DNA of 64,000 nucleotides from JAWKTM01 sp041399085 (GCA_041399085.1 JAWKTM010000006.1:124001-188000), one strand, 5' to 3'. Shown: positions 37,170 to 47,349, counted from the first letter of the stretch. Numbers and translations: made by a program. The notes: generated from the letters alone by a model not told the origin.

Positions 37170-38750
37170 GTGAATCTGCTGCGAGCCTACACGCTCGGCC
37201 CGACTCACACGCCGTTCGTCGATCAAGGCGACTACAGCCTGCACGCGCCGATCGTGCTTTCCGGCGGCGGTACGCGCGGCGATGACGAAGGCTTTACGTT
37301 GACAGGTCCAGCCGATCCGAGCCGCGAGACGATTGCCCTGTTACGCTCATCCGTCGATTACGGGACCGATGATCGAACTGGACGACGCGGACTCGATGAC
37401 CGTGCGGCATCTGAACTTGATTGGCGGCAGCACCGGTTTGCAGGTCGGCAAGGACAGCACGAATCTGGGTGGCCGACGATCTGGTGATTCGCAGCCAGAC
37501 GGACGATGGCGTGCGGATCGAAGGCGGTTCGACCGGGCGCTACGCTCGATCACCTTGAAGTGACTGGCAACGGCGGCCGCGGCATTGCGGTATCTCTTAA
37601 TCAAATCTCGCGAATCGCCGACAGTCTGATCTCCACAATCAAGGGGACGGCATCCGGCTCGAACAGCCGCGGTCGGTGGTTTTGGAAGCGAACGTCGTGC
37701 GGCAGAACGCGGGCCGCGCACTTTGATCGACGCACAATTCGGGAACGACCTCGCGTCGGCAACGCCGATCTTTCGCTTGGGCGAGGCAACGTCGTGGCGA
37801 ACAACGCGGGGAATGGCATCAGCGTTCGGTCCGATTACCGTGGCGGGAAAATGTCGTCTCGGGACGTCGGCTCGGACACGGGCCGGCATTTTTCTCACAG
37901 AAGCGGGCAGCTCGGCGAAACATCGTCACGGGAAACGCGATTGGAATCCTCAACACCCCCGCTCTGATGCTATGTGGTCTCGGAAAATCGTGCGTCTATG
38001 GCAACACCATCGGCACGGCGACACGGGCTCGAACAGCACGCTCGAACGGAACGTGGTCTATCTGAACGTGACCGGCATTCAGACCGGCGGTGTGTATTTC
38101 TACAACTCGGGGTTCGAGGGCACGATCTGCAACAACGTCATTTATGCGAACAGCTCGGCGTGTGGCAATCGTGCTGTACGATGCCGGATCCGGGAGCGAC
38201 GTTGAAGAACAACACGATCTATCAAGCGGCTGGCAATGGCGTCGTCGTCTCGGATTACTCGGAAGGCGTCACGCTGCGCGACAACATTGTGTGGGTCGAA
38301 CAAGGAGTTGGCATCAGCGTCGCGGCCGACAGCCAGATCGATTTCGCTAGCGACTTCAACCTCTTGCACGCGACCGGAACTGGAGGAGCTGGCCGTGCCA
38401 AGGCAGAACAGCGATCGAGAGCTGGCCGCATGCTGCAACGCCAGCGGAAACGACCTTTCGAGCGTCGCGGGCGATCCGTTGTTCGTGGATGCGGACGGGC
38501 GCCGATGGCATCCTCGCCGCGGCCGCCGGCGATGGAAGCGATGACGATTTCCACATTCAAAGTTCGTCCGGCAAAGCCACGGCGGTTTTTCGCGCCTGTG
38601 CTCGCGCTACGAGCGGCTTGCCGGTGTTTCTCGTAGGCAGCTACACCAACGATGCCGCGACCAGCCCGCTGCTCGACCGCGGCGATGGCAACTCTCGCCA
38701 TTCGCGAATGAGACAGCCGCCGAACGTGGCTTCGTCAACCTGTAGCGTTT
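37170..38750 (+). other. Beta-helix 2 of the giant protein (pieces at 37170-37487, 37506-37967, 37974-38636)
   Basis: Several open pieces jointly encode a parallel beta-helix: VNLLRAYTLGPTHTPFVDQG, DYSLHAPIVLSGGGTRGDDE, TVRHLNLIGGSTGLQVGKDS, LDHLEVTGNGGRGIAVSLNQ, NVVYLNVTGIQTGGVYFYNS, NNVIYANSSACG, LKNNTIYQAAGNGVVVSDYS, LRDNIVWVEQGVGISVAADS. It closes with FASDFNLLHATG (38349) and the tail DDDFHIQSSSGKATAVF ... TSPLLDRGDG that ends each unit. At least ten frame changes fall in 1.5 kb. Confidence 0.55.
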
Positions 38751-39069
38751 GGAAACTCGGAACAGCCATCGAAAAGCTCCGGCCAGTTATGTAACGCTGT
38801 TTCGCCCAATGGCGGCGAGAGAGTTGGCCGATCGAACGCACCGTGACGATTCTCGCTGGCGCAGCCATGATGCGCTTGGCACGGTCGATTCAACTCGTTC
38901 AAGACCGAGACGGATCGGCCTTGGTCGCCGAGACGATCGCCGCCGACACGGCGAACGACGGCAGCCGGGACGGTAACCAACTCGATCGCTCCCGGCGAAT
39001 ACGCGGTTCGCATAACTCGCAGCGACGCAACGGCCGACTTCATTAGCCAACCGATCGAGATTATCGAAC

Positions 39070-39740
39070 CGATCGCCGCCTATTATGTGAACGTCGTCGG
39101 CGACTCGGATTTCAGCGATAACCAGTAATAACGACGGCCGCCGGCGACGGCAACGATGGCCTGACGCCGGCCACGGTGGATTCGATTCAAACGCTTCTTA
39201 ATAGCGGCGTCACGTTCGCGCCGGCGACATCATCTTCGTCGACGCCGGGCATTGCGACAGCACCACGAATATCGAGCTCACGTCGTTGCACGATGGCGTC
39301 ATCATTCAAGGTCCGATCGACGCGGGTAAAGCCGCCGTGATCGATCGCGGAAACACTTCCAGCGGCAGCCATGCGTTTTCGTTGAGCGGCGTCAGCAACC
39401 TGACGATCTCGCACCTGCACATCACTGGCGGCGAGTTCGGCGTACTTCGATGATGAGACGCCAAGCCACGCCGTGACGATCGCCAACAACGAGGTTTACG
39501 GCAACTACAGCGGCGGAATTAACATGGGCAGCAACACGTCGGCCGAGCATACCGACGTGCGAATCGTCGACAACATCCTTCACGACAAATCGCCAAGGCA
39601 GTTTCGCTTTTGGCATCCAGGCCATTGGCGTCCGCACGCTAGTTGCCAACAACACGGTATTTAGCGAAGACGAAGGCATCGTCGCCAACTACAACTTCGG
39701 CTTCTTTGAAGTCGCGCCGCTCGACGACTGGCTGCAAGTC
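39070..39740 (+). other. Start of beta-helix 3, across several frames
   Basis: Follows an Ig-like domain (38775-39060; LFRPNGGERV, HDALGTVD, EYAVRITRSDATADFIS). The unit opens with AAYYVNVVGDSDFSDNQ (39080), then FAPGDIIFVDAGHC, NIELTSLHDGVIIQGPIDAG, VSNLTISHLHITGGEFGVYF, VTIANNEVYGNYSGGINMGS and VRIVDNILHD, each in a neighbouring frame. The next entry continues it cleanly. Confidence 0.5.
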
Positions 39741-40469
39741 GTGAACAACCGCGTGTTCGACAACCGTGACGTGGGAATTCGCCTGCAAAACAACGTGTTG
39801 GTCGAGGGCAACACGGTCTATGGCCAGCGCGACGGCACGGGCATCGAATCGTTCGACGCGGGAATCATTCGCGGCAATACGGTCCGCAATAACCGAGTCG
39901 GCATCAGCGCCGGAGGCGACGCTCGGGCGGAATCGAACCGTGTCTTTCAAAACGAAGTCGGCGTGCAAGTGAACCGGGACGCCGAAGCCGTTGGTAATCG
40001 CGTTTATGCGAATGACACCGGCGTTCGCACGTTTGACTCCAGCTTCCGAGGCCGCATCGCTCAGAACTTGATCTACGACAACGCTGTCGTCGGCATCGAG
40101 TTGTCGAATCTGACCGTTGGCAATCATATCGAGAACAACACGGTGTCGGCTTCGTCGGCGGACGCGATTCGCGTGAACACCGCCTCCAGCGATGCGTTGC
40201 TGCGAAACAATATCTTGCAAGTCGACGCCGGCCGCGCAATCGTCGTGGATGCGGACAGCCAACAAGGTTTTGTCAGCGACTACAACTTGTTCAATATCAC
40301 CGGCGGCGGCAAAGTCGGCTCGTTCAACAACGCCGAGTACGTGACGCTGTTTGGATTGGTCCACCGCGTTGGCTCGCGACACAAACAGCGTGGCCGCCGA
40401 CCCGCAATTCGTCGATCCCAACGGCACGGACGACTTGGTGTGGCTACTGCTGACGCCGATCGGTCCTGA
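39741..40469 (+). CDS. Giant protein segment 11: beta-helix 3
   Basis: 242-codon clean stretch of regular beta-helix coils with Asn ladders: NNRVFDNRDVGIRLQNNVLV, EGNTVYGQRDGTGIESFDAG, IRGNTVRNNRVGISAGGDAR, SNRVFQNEVGVQVNRDAEAV, GNRVYANDTGVRTFDSSFRG, NLIYDNAVVGIELSNLTVGN, LRNNILQVDAGRAIVVDADS. It ends with the unit-closing motif FVSDYNLFNITGGGKVGSFN (40271). After ~40370 the frame is lost (DSVAADPQFVDPNGTDDLVW continues elsewhere). Confidence 0.75.
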   Translation: MNNRVFDNRDVGIRLQNNVLVEGNTVYGQRDGTGIESFDAGIIRGNTVRNNRVGISAGGDARAESNRVFQNEVGVQVNRDAEAVGNRVYANDTGVRTFDSSFRGRIAQNLIYDNAVVGIELSNLTVGNHIENNTVSASSADAIRVNTASSDALLRNNILQVDAGRAIVVDADSQQGFVSDYNLFNITGGGKVGSFNNAEYVTLFGLVHRVGSRHKQRGRRPAIRRSQRHGRLGVATADADRS

Positions 40470-40514
40470 ACGACAAGTGGCGTCGGGCGACGCCGCATTC
40501 GCCACGACGAGCGG

Positions 40515-41119
40515 ATGGGCACCACGTCGGCCGAAGGCGGCTCGTTCCCGTTGAAGGCTTACGGCGACGACAACACAACCGCGACGTGGACATTGCCCGG
40601 ATATGCCGTTGTGGCCGGCCAACCGTATCGCGCTGAATTCACGGCGTCGACTCCGCAGAATGCCAACTGGAGCGGCGGGAACTACAGCATTTCGATCGGC
40701 AGCGGCGCGGCCGTGAGCGTGACAGACAGCAGCTCGTTTGACGGGGCCGGCTATATCGAGTTCACGGCGGACGAGACGGAACCGGGGACATTGTGGTGAC
40801 CATCGACGGCTCGCGTTGGGACTCGTATGCCGTGGACTCCGTAACGATCGACGGCGTGACGATCGACGACAGCGATTCACGTTTCTCCGGCCCCGCGTCG
40901 TGGCTACAAGCGAGTTTCGCGACGCTCGACAGCGGCGACTCGACGGAGACCGCGACCTGGACGTTCGACAATCTCACGCCCGGACAGCAGTACGGGCTGC
41001 GAGCGTCGTGGCCGGTGCTCGATAGCTCGTACTACGACGTTCGCTATTTGGTCAAAGAAGGCGAACAGATCATCGAGCTCCGTGGTTTGATCAACGCAGT
41101 GCCGCGCCCAGCGGCCTGA
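40515..41119 (+). CDS. Giant protein segment 12: two beta-sandwich modules, second golvesin-like
   Basis: Two overlapping open pieces (40515-40799 and 40793-41119) join with one lost base near 40793. The first reads GSFPLKAYGDDNTTATWTLP and YRAEFTASTPQNANWSGGNY. The second reads SRFSGPASWLQASFATLDSG, TATWTFDNLTPGQQYGLRAS and WPVLDSSYYDVRYLVKEGEQ, the pattern of golvesin C-terminal-like CBM domains ('S-G-x-W ... AtWtF..L.PG.Y.v.asWP'). Role inferred: surface carbohydrate binding. Confidence 0.55.
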
Positions 41120-41488
41120 ATCTGGGCGTCTTCACCGCCAGCAGCGATACGATCACCGTCACGCTGGCGGGCCTTCCTGGCGAAACAATCGTGGCCGGGC
41201 GCGATGACGCCAGTCGCCGTCGCGGGTGATGCGGGCGGCGACGACGACTTCCACCTGCTCGCTTCGTCACTCCGCCATTGATCGTGCTGATCCGAGCACG
41301 TACTACTTTGCCGAGCCAGCGCCGAACGGCGGCCGCCAATATCAGCAAGCGACGGCAACACGCGACAGGCGACAACCAGCGTCGCGCAGCAGGTTCAAGT
41401 CTTGTCGCCGAATGGCGGCCAGAAGCTGGAAGCCGATCGACCGTGCCGATCCTGTGGACCAGTCAAGGCGTGACCGCTCGGGCGCGCC

Positions 41489-41836
41489 GTGTTGCGGATG
41501 AACGTCGGCGGCAAAGCGATCGGCGACTGGCTCGACGACGCCTATCGAACGGCTCGGCAGTCATCCGCCGCCAGCACCGAAGACGCGATCGACACGAGCG
41601 GCGTCACCGCCACGCCTCCAGCGACGGTTTATCAACAGTATCAAGAGGAGCCGACGATCGGTTATCACTTGCCGGTAGCCGATGGCGTCTACAACGTTCG
41701 TCTACATCTGTTCGAGCCGTGGCTGACGGAACTCGGGCAACGGTTGATCGACGTTTCGCTGCAAGGCGCGTTGGTCGGCGACGATGTGGATCCTTTCGGC
41801 GATCACGGGAGCGGCTGGCAAGGCGATCTCGCTTAA
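41489..41836 (+). CDS. Giant protein segment 13: malectin-like domain nested in an Ig-like domain
   Basis: Reads VLRMNVGGKAIGDWLDDAYR, YQQYQEEPTIGYHLPVADGV, YNVRLHLFEPWLTELGQRLI and DVSLQGALVGDDVDPFGDHG, a malectin-type carbohydrate-binding domain; its last strand (ESSFNAVLSAIEVSAVNLA, 41892-41950) lies in another frame. Just before it (41395-41470) stands the first half of an Ig-like domain (VLSPNGGQKLEADR, PILWTSQGVTA) and just after it (41950-42110) the second half (RFVIEASLDNGQHPLTDIVT, GQFDWTIP), so the malectin domain seems inserted into that Ig domain. Confidence 0.6.
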   Translation: MLRMNVGGKAIGDWLDDAYRTARQSSAASTEDAIDTSGVTATPPATVYQQYQEEPTIGYHLPVADGVYNVRLHLFEPWLTELGQRLIDVSLQGALVGDDVDPFGDHGSGWQGDLA

Positions 41837-42109
41837 CCACAGTCACTGCGACCGGCGGTCAAGGCATCGTGTTGTCGATATGGCGGGCGAATGAGAGCAG
41901 CTTCAACGCCGTGCTCTCGGCGATCGAAGTCTCCGCCGTTAATCTCGCTGGCGTCGCCGATCCACGTTTCGTGATCGAAGCGTCGCTGGATAACGGGCAG
42001 CACCCGCTGACGGACATCGTGACCAACCAAGCGGTCGATCTCTACGGGCGCCGGCCAGTTCGATTGGACGATTCCGCGGACATGCAGACCGACGGCAGAT
42101 CGGCAAGGC

Positions 42110-42673
42110 GTGTCGACGGATATCGGGCTCGCTCCTCGCGATGAATCGGACACTGCTTTTCTGATCGCGGCGGCGGGCGACAACTACTATGTGAACATCG
42201 CTGGCGACTCGGATTTGTCCGACAACCAATACACGACGGCCGCGGGTGATGATGCGCTGAGCGGCAAGTCGCCCGATCGCCCGATGGCGAGTCTCGCGGC
42301 GTTGTTGGACGCCTACGACCTCGGCCCCGGCGACGTCGTTCACATTGATACCGGCGTCTATCAAACGCCTCGCAACATTGTGATCACGGCCAACGACGCG
42401 GCGTCACGATTCAAGGTCCGACGGACGGTAAGACCTGCCACGTTCGATCGCGGGAACATCTCGAACGGCAGCTACGTTCCTGAACTGAATGACGCGGATG
42501 GCGTGACGATTTCCCATTTGTCGATCACGGGCGCGCAATTGGAATCTTTTCGACGACGCGGCGACCAGCGATCAAGTCACGATCGCCAACAACATCGTCT
42601 TCGGCAACAACAGTGGCGGCATCGACATGGGAGCGGCTGGCGAAGCCGCTCACGCCGACGCCCGCATCATTGA
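42110..42673 (+). CDS. Giant protein segment 14: start of beta-helix 4
   Basis: Opens with the unit header YYVNIAGDSDLSDNQYTTAA (42187), then RPMASLAALLDAYDLGPGDV, VHIDTGVYQTPRNIVITAND and NDADGVTISHLSITGAQLES. A shift near 42400 (SRFKVRRTV instead of GVTIQGPTD) and another near 42545 break it; the coil DQVTIANNIVFGNNSGGIDM then lies in other frames. Confidence 0.6.
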   Translation: MSTDIGLAPRDESDTAFLIAAAGDNYYVNIAGDSDLSDNQYTTAAGDDALSGKSPDRPMASLAALLDAYDLGPGDVVHIDTGVYQTPRNIVITANDAASRFKVRRTVRPATFDRGNISNGSYVPELNDADGVTISHLSITGAQLESFRRRGDQRSSHDRQQHRLRQQQWRHRHGSGWRSRSRRRPHH

Positions 42674-43275
42674 CAACACGGTTCACGACAACGCCGCCGG
42701 CACGTTCGCGTTTGGCATCCGAGCCTGTGGCGCCGCGCACGATCGTGTCTGGCAACACGATCCACAACGAAGAGATCGGCATCGACGCGATGTACCGCCT
42801 CGGGTTCTTTGAAACCGCGCCGTCGGCCGATTGGCTGCGTGTGGAGGACAACCAAGTCTTCGGCAATCTTGAAGTCGGCATTCGCTTGCAGGAAAACGTG
42901 TTGGTCACGAACAATGTCGTCCACGGTCAACGTGGTTACGGCGGCGGCAGTCGCGGAATCAGTTCGTTCTCGGCCGGCACGATCGCTAACAATCAGGTCT
43001 ACGACAACGATTTTGGCGTCTTCGCCGAGAGCGATACGCTGGTCGAAAACAACGATTCGTACCTGAATGCCGTCGGCGTGTATCTGGATCGCGAGGGCCA
43101 AGCGATCGGCAATCGCATCCATTCCAACGACGTCGGTATTCGCACGGATCGAATGGTTTCGCGGCGAGATCGCATAACGTCGCGTTCACGACCAGACGAC
43201 GACCGCCGTCGAACTGAACGTTTTCCGCGAGCAAGGGCGAGTCGAATTCAACACGATTGTCGAGTCCGTGGCTGA
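42613..43275 (+). CDS. Giant protein segment 15: beta-helix 4
   Basis: Open piece with beta-helix coils, nearly parallel in sequence to helix 3: GNTIHNEEIGIDAMYRLGFF, VEDNQVFGNLEVGIRLQENV, LVTNNVVHGQRGYGGGSRGI, ANNQVYDNDFGVFAESDTLV, NDSYLNAVGVYLDREGQAIG. After 43160 the frame is lost; the unit ends in other frames with NNIISVGDGTAISVQLG and FVSDYNLFQITG (43385), DIHSLTADP and SSPAIDRADPNAPFTSEPTP. Confidence 0.65.
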   Translation: MAASTWERLAKPLTPTPASLTTRFTTTPPARSRLASEPVAPRTIVSGNTIHNEEIGIDAMYRLGFFETAPSADWLRVEDNQVFGNLEVGIRLQENVLVTNNVVHGQRGYGGGSRGISSFSAGTIANNQVYDNDFGVFAESDTLVENNDSYLNAVGVYLDREGQAIGNRIHSNDVGIRTDRMVSRRDRITSRSRPDDDRRRTERFPRARASRIQHDCRVRG

Positions 43276-43606
43276 CGGAATCGTCGTTGGTTTGTCTTCC
43301 GAAGCGACGAACCTGCGAAACAACATCATTTCGGTCGGCGACGGGACCGCGATTTCGGTCCAGCTTGGAAGCGAGTCCAACTTTTGTCAGCGACTATAAC
43401 CTGTTTCAAATTACCGGGCGCGGGTAAGCTGGCCGACTGGGTTGGCTAACAGCTACACCGATCGCCTGGACTGGCCTTCTGAACTTGGCCACGACATTCA
43501 CAGCCTTACTGCCGATCCCTGTCTTTGGACATCAACGCCGACGACTTCCGACTGACAGCCAGTTCGCCGGCGATCGACCGAGCCGATCCGAACGCCCCGT
43601 TTACCA

Positions 43607-43996
43607 GTGAGCCAACACCGAACGGCTGCCGCGAATCTTAGCGCCTTTGGCAATACGCCGCTGGCCATTACTACGACGCCCGAACCGAGCGTCCAGATTC
43701 TGTCGCCGAATGGCTATGAGAAATTTGAGGCGGGTTCGACCTACCAAGTCACATGGCTTGCTCAACCGGCGCGCCGATCCGGTTACCGTGGATCTCGAAG
43801 TATCGATCGACAACGGCACGACTTGGCAATCGCTTGCCGCCGACTTGCCGGTCGATTCATCGGGTCAGCTACCGTTTGCCTGACCGTCGCCGCGTCGCAA
43901 ATGACCAACGGCAATACGGCGCTGCTGCGAGCAAACGCGTCGACCGGGGCTAGCGATACGACCGATCTCCGTTTCTGGTCACCAACGGAGGACAGA
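43607..43996 (+). other. Ig-like (Kre9/KNH-like) domain before beta-helix 5
   Basis: Reads PEPSVQILSPNGYEKFEAGS, TYQVTWL (43690-43760), then in another frame ADPVTVDLEVSIDNGTTWQS and LAADLPVDSSGQ, then TVAASQMTNGNTALLRANAS. This is the best preserved copy of the Ig-like domain that precedes helices 2 to 5. It runs into GQSFYVIIATDSDFADNEYT, the header of helix 5. Confidence 0.55.
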
Positions 43997-44096
43997 GTTT
44001 CTACGTCATCATCGCGACCGACAGCGACTTCGCTGACAACGAATACACAACCGCCGCCGGAGATAACCGCCAGGTGGGAAGACGCCGGATCAGCCA

Positions 44097-46772
44097 ATGG
44101 CAAGCGTGGTGGCGCTGCTGCGAGCCTACGACCTCGAAGCGGGCGACATCGTGTATGTCGTCGACACCGGTTTGTATGTCTTGCCCGACGACATTCGGAT
44201 CACGGCCAACGACAGCGGCGTCACGATTCAAGGTCCGACGGCGACTGGCCACGCGGCCACGTTCGACCGGCGAAACTTGCCTACGCATCAAGGCGGCAAT
44301 CCCGACGCGGCGCTCGTTGGCGATGCGTTTGTTTTGGAGAATGCTGACGACATCACGCTCGCGAATCTGGCCATCACCGGCGGGCAACGTGGCGTCTTCG
44401 CGGCCGACGGTTCCGACTCGGACGGCCTCGTCTTGCGAAACAATCGCATCTTCGCCAACGAGCAATACGGCGTGTTGCTCGAAGCGACCAACGACCGGGC
44501 GGTGATCGAGAACAATCGCGTCCACGACCACACGCGCAGGACTCGTTCTTCTCGGCCGGGCATCCGAATCGCCGGGGACGCGATGACCATCGCGAACAAC
44601 GAAGTGTTTGGCAACCAAACCGGTATTGTTGCGGAGGACTCGGGCGACGACGCGGGCAATGTCGTGAGCGGCAACACGGTGCATGACAACGCGCATCGCG
44701 GTATCGACGCTCGCCAAGGCACGCTCGTCATTGGCAACACGCTGTACGGACATCGGGGCACCGACGCCGGTCAAGTCGGTGACGCCGCTCTGATGCTCAG
44801 CGACGCAGTGGCTCGCGACAACACGCTGTACGACAACCACTTTGCCATTCGCATCGATTTTGGCGGCACGGTCGAACAGAATCGAGTGTTCAACAATCAG
44901 ATCGGTGTCTGGGACTCGGCATCCGAAGCCACCATTCGCCGCAACCTGGTGTACTCGAATTCGATCGGTATCCAAGCCACACCGTATGGTTCGTATTCGC
45001 CCGAACCGACGATTGAGAGCAATCTCGTTTACGACAACGCCAACTTCGGGCTACTTATTGGCAATGCCTTCCGTGCGACCATCGCCAGCAACACGGTCTT
45101 TCAGGCTGTCGGCGATGCGGTGCGGATCCAAGATCAATCGGAAAACGTGCAACTGGCCAACAACATTCTGTGGGTCGAATCCGGCGCCGCAATCCATGTT
45201 GCCGACGACAGCCAAACGGGTTTCTCGAGCGACTACAACTTGTTCCACCAAGGTGCCGACATCAATGCGGTTGTCGGCTTTTGGAACGGCGCGGCCACCG
45301 CAGCCTTGGTCGATTGGCAATCCGCCACGTCGCAAGATGCGAACTCGGCCACGGGCGACCCGTTGTTCATCGACCGCAACGGCGCCGATAACGTTTTCGG
45401 TTTCGACCCAGCGACACAAACCGATGGCGGCCTAGACGACAATTTCCATTTGGCTAAGAGTTCGCCAGCCATTGATCGCGGCAACGCGAACGCCGCCCCT
45501 GCGTTGGATCTGGCCGGCCAAGCTCGCGTCGACGATCCGGGCAGCCCGAATCTCGGGCCCGCCGACTACCAAGAGCAGCCGATTGTGGCGTCGCTTTTCG
45601 ATTCGCCGCACGGCGGCGTCGCCCAAGGTTGGCAAAGCGACAACGACGCGTGGACGTTGAACTTGCCGTTTGATTTCCCGCTGTTCGGAAACGATTATTC
45701 GTCGGTCGAGGTCTCGACCGAAGGCTTTTTGCATTTCGCTGGCAGCGGATGGACTGGTGACGATTTTAATGATGCCGGTGCGCTCGGCGACAACGTCCGC
45801 ATCGCGCCGCTGTGGGACGATCTTTTCACGTATGGCGATGGCAACGACATCTACGTTGATGATTCGACAGTCGGTGAGGTCACGATTGTGTGGGACGCGA
45901 CGGTCGCGGCGACCGGCGGTCCGGCCCTATTCGGCATCACGCTCTATGACGATGGCCGGTTCGACTTCCATTACGGCGCGGGCAATGCGGGACTCACGCC
46001 AACCATCGGCGTCGGGCGCGGCGACGGCACGGCGACGCTTTCCAGCTACGACGGACGCGCCGAGCTGAACCGCGCGACCTCGCAGGAGTTTACATTCGCT
46101 CCGACATTCGCGGACATCGGGGCCTACGAGTTTCTCGGCTCGACTTTGGACGACACTCCGCCGACCGTCGTGAGCGCCACGGCCGTGACCACGCCGCAAG
46201 GGCCGGCGATCCATGTGTTGTTCAGCGAAGCGGTCGATCCAATCGACGCCAACGCGCCGGCGAACTACGAGCTACGTGAAGCCGGCCCCAACGGACTTCT
46301 GGGTGACGCGGACGACGTGCCACTCGGTGTGGACCCGGAATACCAAGCCGGCGAGCTTCTGGTGGTGTTGCACGTGACCACGCCCGGCGTTTCGCTCGAA
46401 GCCGGTCGATACGAGCTCGTCGTTCACGCCGATTCGACGATTCACGACCTCGCCGGTTTGCGGCTCGATGGCGACGGCGATGGCCAAGCGGGTGGCAACT
46501 TCATCGCCGCCAATCAAACGCACTCGATCGCGCCGGACGCCGTATCCGTGGATGAAGGAACCGAACTCGTCGTCAACCTAGCGGCCAATGATCCGGACGG
46601 CGACACGCTCACCTACAGCCTCGGACCCGGAGCGCCGGCCGGGCTGCGATCGATTCGGCAACGGGCATGTTCCGCTGGACTCCGACCGAAAGCCAAGCGC
46701 CGGGCGTCTATCACATCGCCGTGCGAGCGACCGACAACGGCTCGCCCGCCCTTACGGCCACGACGACATTGA
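44097..46772 (+). CDS. Giant protein segment 16: beta-helix 5, nidogen-like and Ig-like domains
   Basis: A clean 2.5-kb stretch, true up to about 46640. Residues ~1-490 are beta-helix 5: LLRAYDLEAGDIVYVVDTGL, DDIRITANDSGVTIQGPTAT, LRNNRIFANEQYGVLLEATN, NNEVFGNQTGIVAEDSGDDA, with the closing FSSDYNLFHQGADINAVVGF (45223). Residues ~500-675 are a nidogen-like segment (FDFPLFGNDYSSVEVSTEGF, NVRIAPLWDDLFTYGDGNDI, VTIVWDATVAATGG) repeating the one at ~29.8 kb. Residues ~680-805 are a Big_5/SbsA-like Ig domain (PPTVVSATAVTTPQGPAIHV, LFSEAVDPIDANAPANYELR). Then the first He_PIG begins (VDEGTELVVNLAANDPDGDT). Confidence 0.85.
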   Translation: MASVVALLRAYDLEAGDIVYVVDTGLYVLPDDIRITANDSGVTIQGPTATGHAATFDRRNLPTHQGGNPDAALVGDAFVLENADDITLANLAITGGQRGVFAADGSDSDGLVLRNNRIFANEQYGVLLEATNDRAVIENNRVHDHTRRTRSSRPGIRIAGDAMTIANNEVFGNQTGIVAEDSGDDAGNVVSGNTVHDNAHRGIDARQGTLVIGNTLYGHRGTDAGQVGDAALMLSDAVARDNTLYDNHFAIRIDFGGTVEQNRVFNNQIGVWDSASEATIRRNLVYSNSIGIQATPYGSYSPEPTIESNLVYDNANFGLLIGNAFRATIASNTVFQAVGDAVRIQDQSENVQLANNILWVESGAAIHVADDSQTGFSSDYNLFHQGADINAVVGFWNGAATAALVDWQSATSQDANSATGDPLFIDRNGADNVFGFDPATQTDGGLDDNFHLAKSSPAIDRGNANAAPALDLAGQARVDDPGSPNLGPADYQEQPIVASLFDSPHGGVAQGWQSDNDAWTLNLPFDFPLFGNDYSSVEVSTEGFLHFAGSGWTGDDFNDAGALGDNVRIAPLWDDLFTYGDGNDIYVDDSTVGEVTIVWDATVAATGGPALFGITLYDDGRFDFHYGAGNAGLTPTIGVGRGDGTATLSSYDGRAELNRATSQEFTFAPTFADIGAYEFLGSTLDDTPPTVVSATAVTTPQGPAIHVLFSEAVDPIDANAPANYELREAGPNGLLGDADDVPLGVDPEYQAGELLVVLHVTTPGVSLEAGRYELVVHADSTIHDLAGLRLDGDGDGQAGGNFIAANQTHSIAPDAVSVDEGTELVVNLAANDPDGDTLTYSLGPGAPAGLRSIRQRACSAGLRPKAKRRASITSPCERPTTARPPLRPRRH

Positions 46773-47349
46773 CCATCACGGCCAACGAAGTGAACGATCC
46801 GCCCGCGCTGCCCGTATCCGATCGCTCGGTCGAGGATGGCGCGACGCTGAGTATCACCGTGAACGCGACCGATCCCGAGGGCGATGCCATCACCTATTCG
46901 CTGGGTGCGGGAGCATCGTCCGGAGCTTCGATCGGCCCGGCGACTGTGGTCAATTGACGCCGCTCGAAGCCCAGTCTCCCGGCGTCTATCAAATCACGGT
47001 TCAAGCGACCGACGACGGCACGCCCAACCGCACGACCACGCGACCGTTCCAGGTGACGGTCGACGAACACAACGACGCTCCGACGATCTCACAGGTTTTG
47101 GACACGACCGCGACGGAAGGCGTCGAACTCAGTTTTCAAATCGAAGCTACCGATCCGGAAGGTGGCACGCTCAGCTACGTATTCGTTGGCAATGTACCTA
47201 GCGGGGCGTCGCTCGATGCGTCAACCGGCGTATTTGGTTGGACGCCGAACGAATCACAGGGCGGCGGCGAATTTCAGTTCACCGTTCGAGTAACCGACGA
47301 CGGAGTCCGCGCAGTCGCAGACCGTCGTGTTCTCGATCAACGTCAATGA
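46588..47349 (+). CDS. Giant protein segment 17: He_PIG Ig-like repeats
   Basis: Read together with the overlapping open piece 46667-46957, this holds three or four He_PIG-type domains: MFRWTPTESQAPGVYHIAVR, VEDGATLSITVNATDPEGDA, LTPLEAQSPGVYQITVQATD, TEGVELSFQIEATDPEGGTL, VFGWTPNESQGGGEFQFTVR. Each has the 'WTPxExQxPGxYxxxVxAxDxG' strand typical of the family. Slips near 46645, 46950 and 47305 move the frame. These domains are usual stalks of secreted adhesive proteins. Confidence 0.7.
   Translation: MIRTATRSPTASDPERRPGCDRFGNGHVPLDSDRKPSAGRLSHRRASDRQRLARPYGHDDIDHHGQRSERSARAARIRSLGRGWRDAEYHRERDRSRGRCHHLFAGCGSIVRSFDRPGDCGQLTPLEAQSPGVYQITVQATDDGTPNRTTTRPFQVTVDEHNDAPTISQVLDTTATEGVELSFQIEATDPEGGTLSYVFVGNVPSGASLDASTGVFGWTPNESQGGGEFQFTVRVTDDGVRAVADRRVLDQRQ

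Noticed and set aside
39639..40880. 413-codon minus-strand open frame
   Set aside because: Lies exactly opposite beta-helix 3 with its regular Asn/Gly coils; no start signal, Arg/Val-rich composition.
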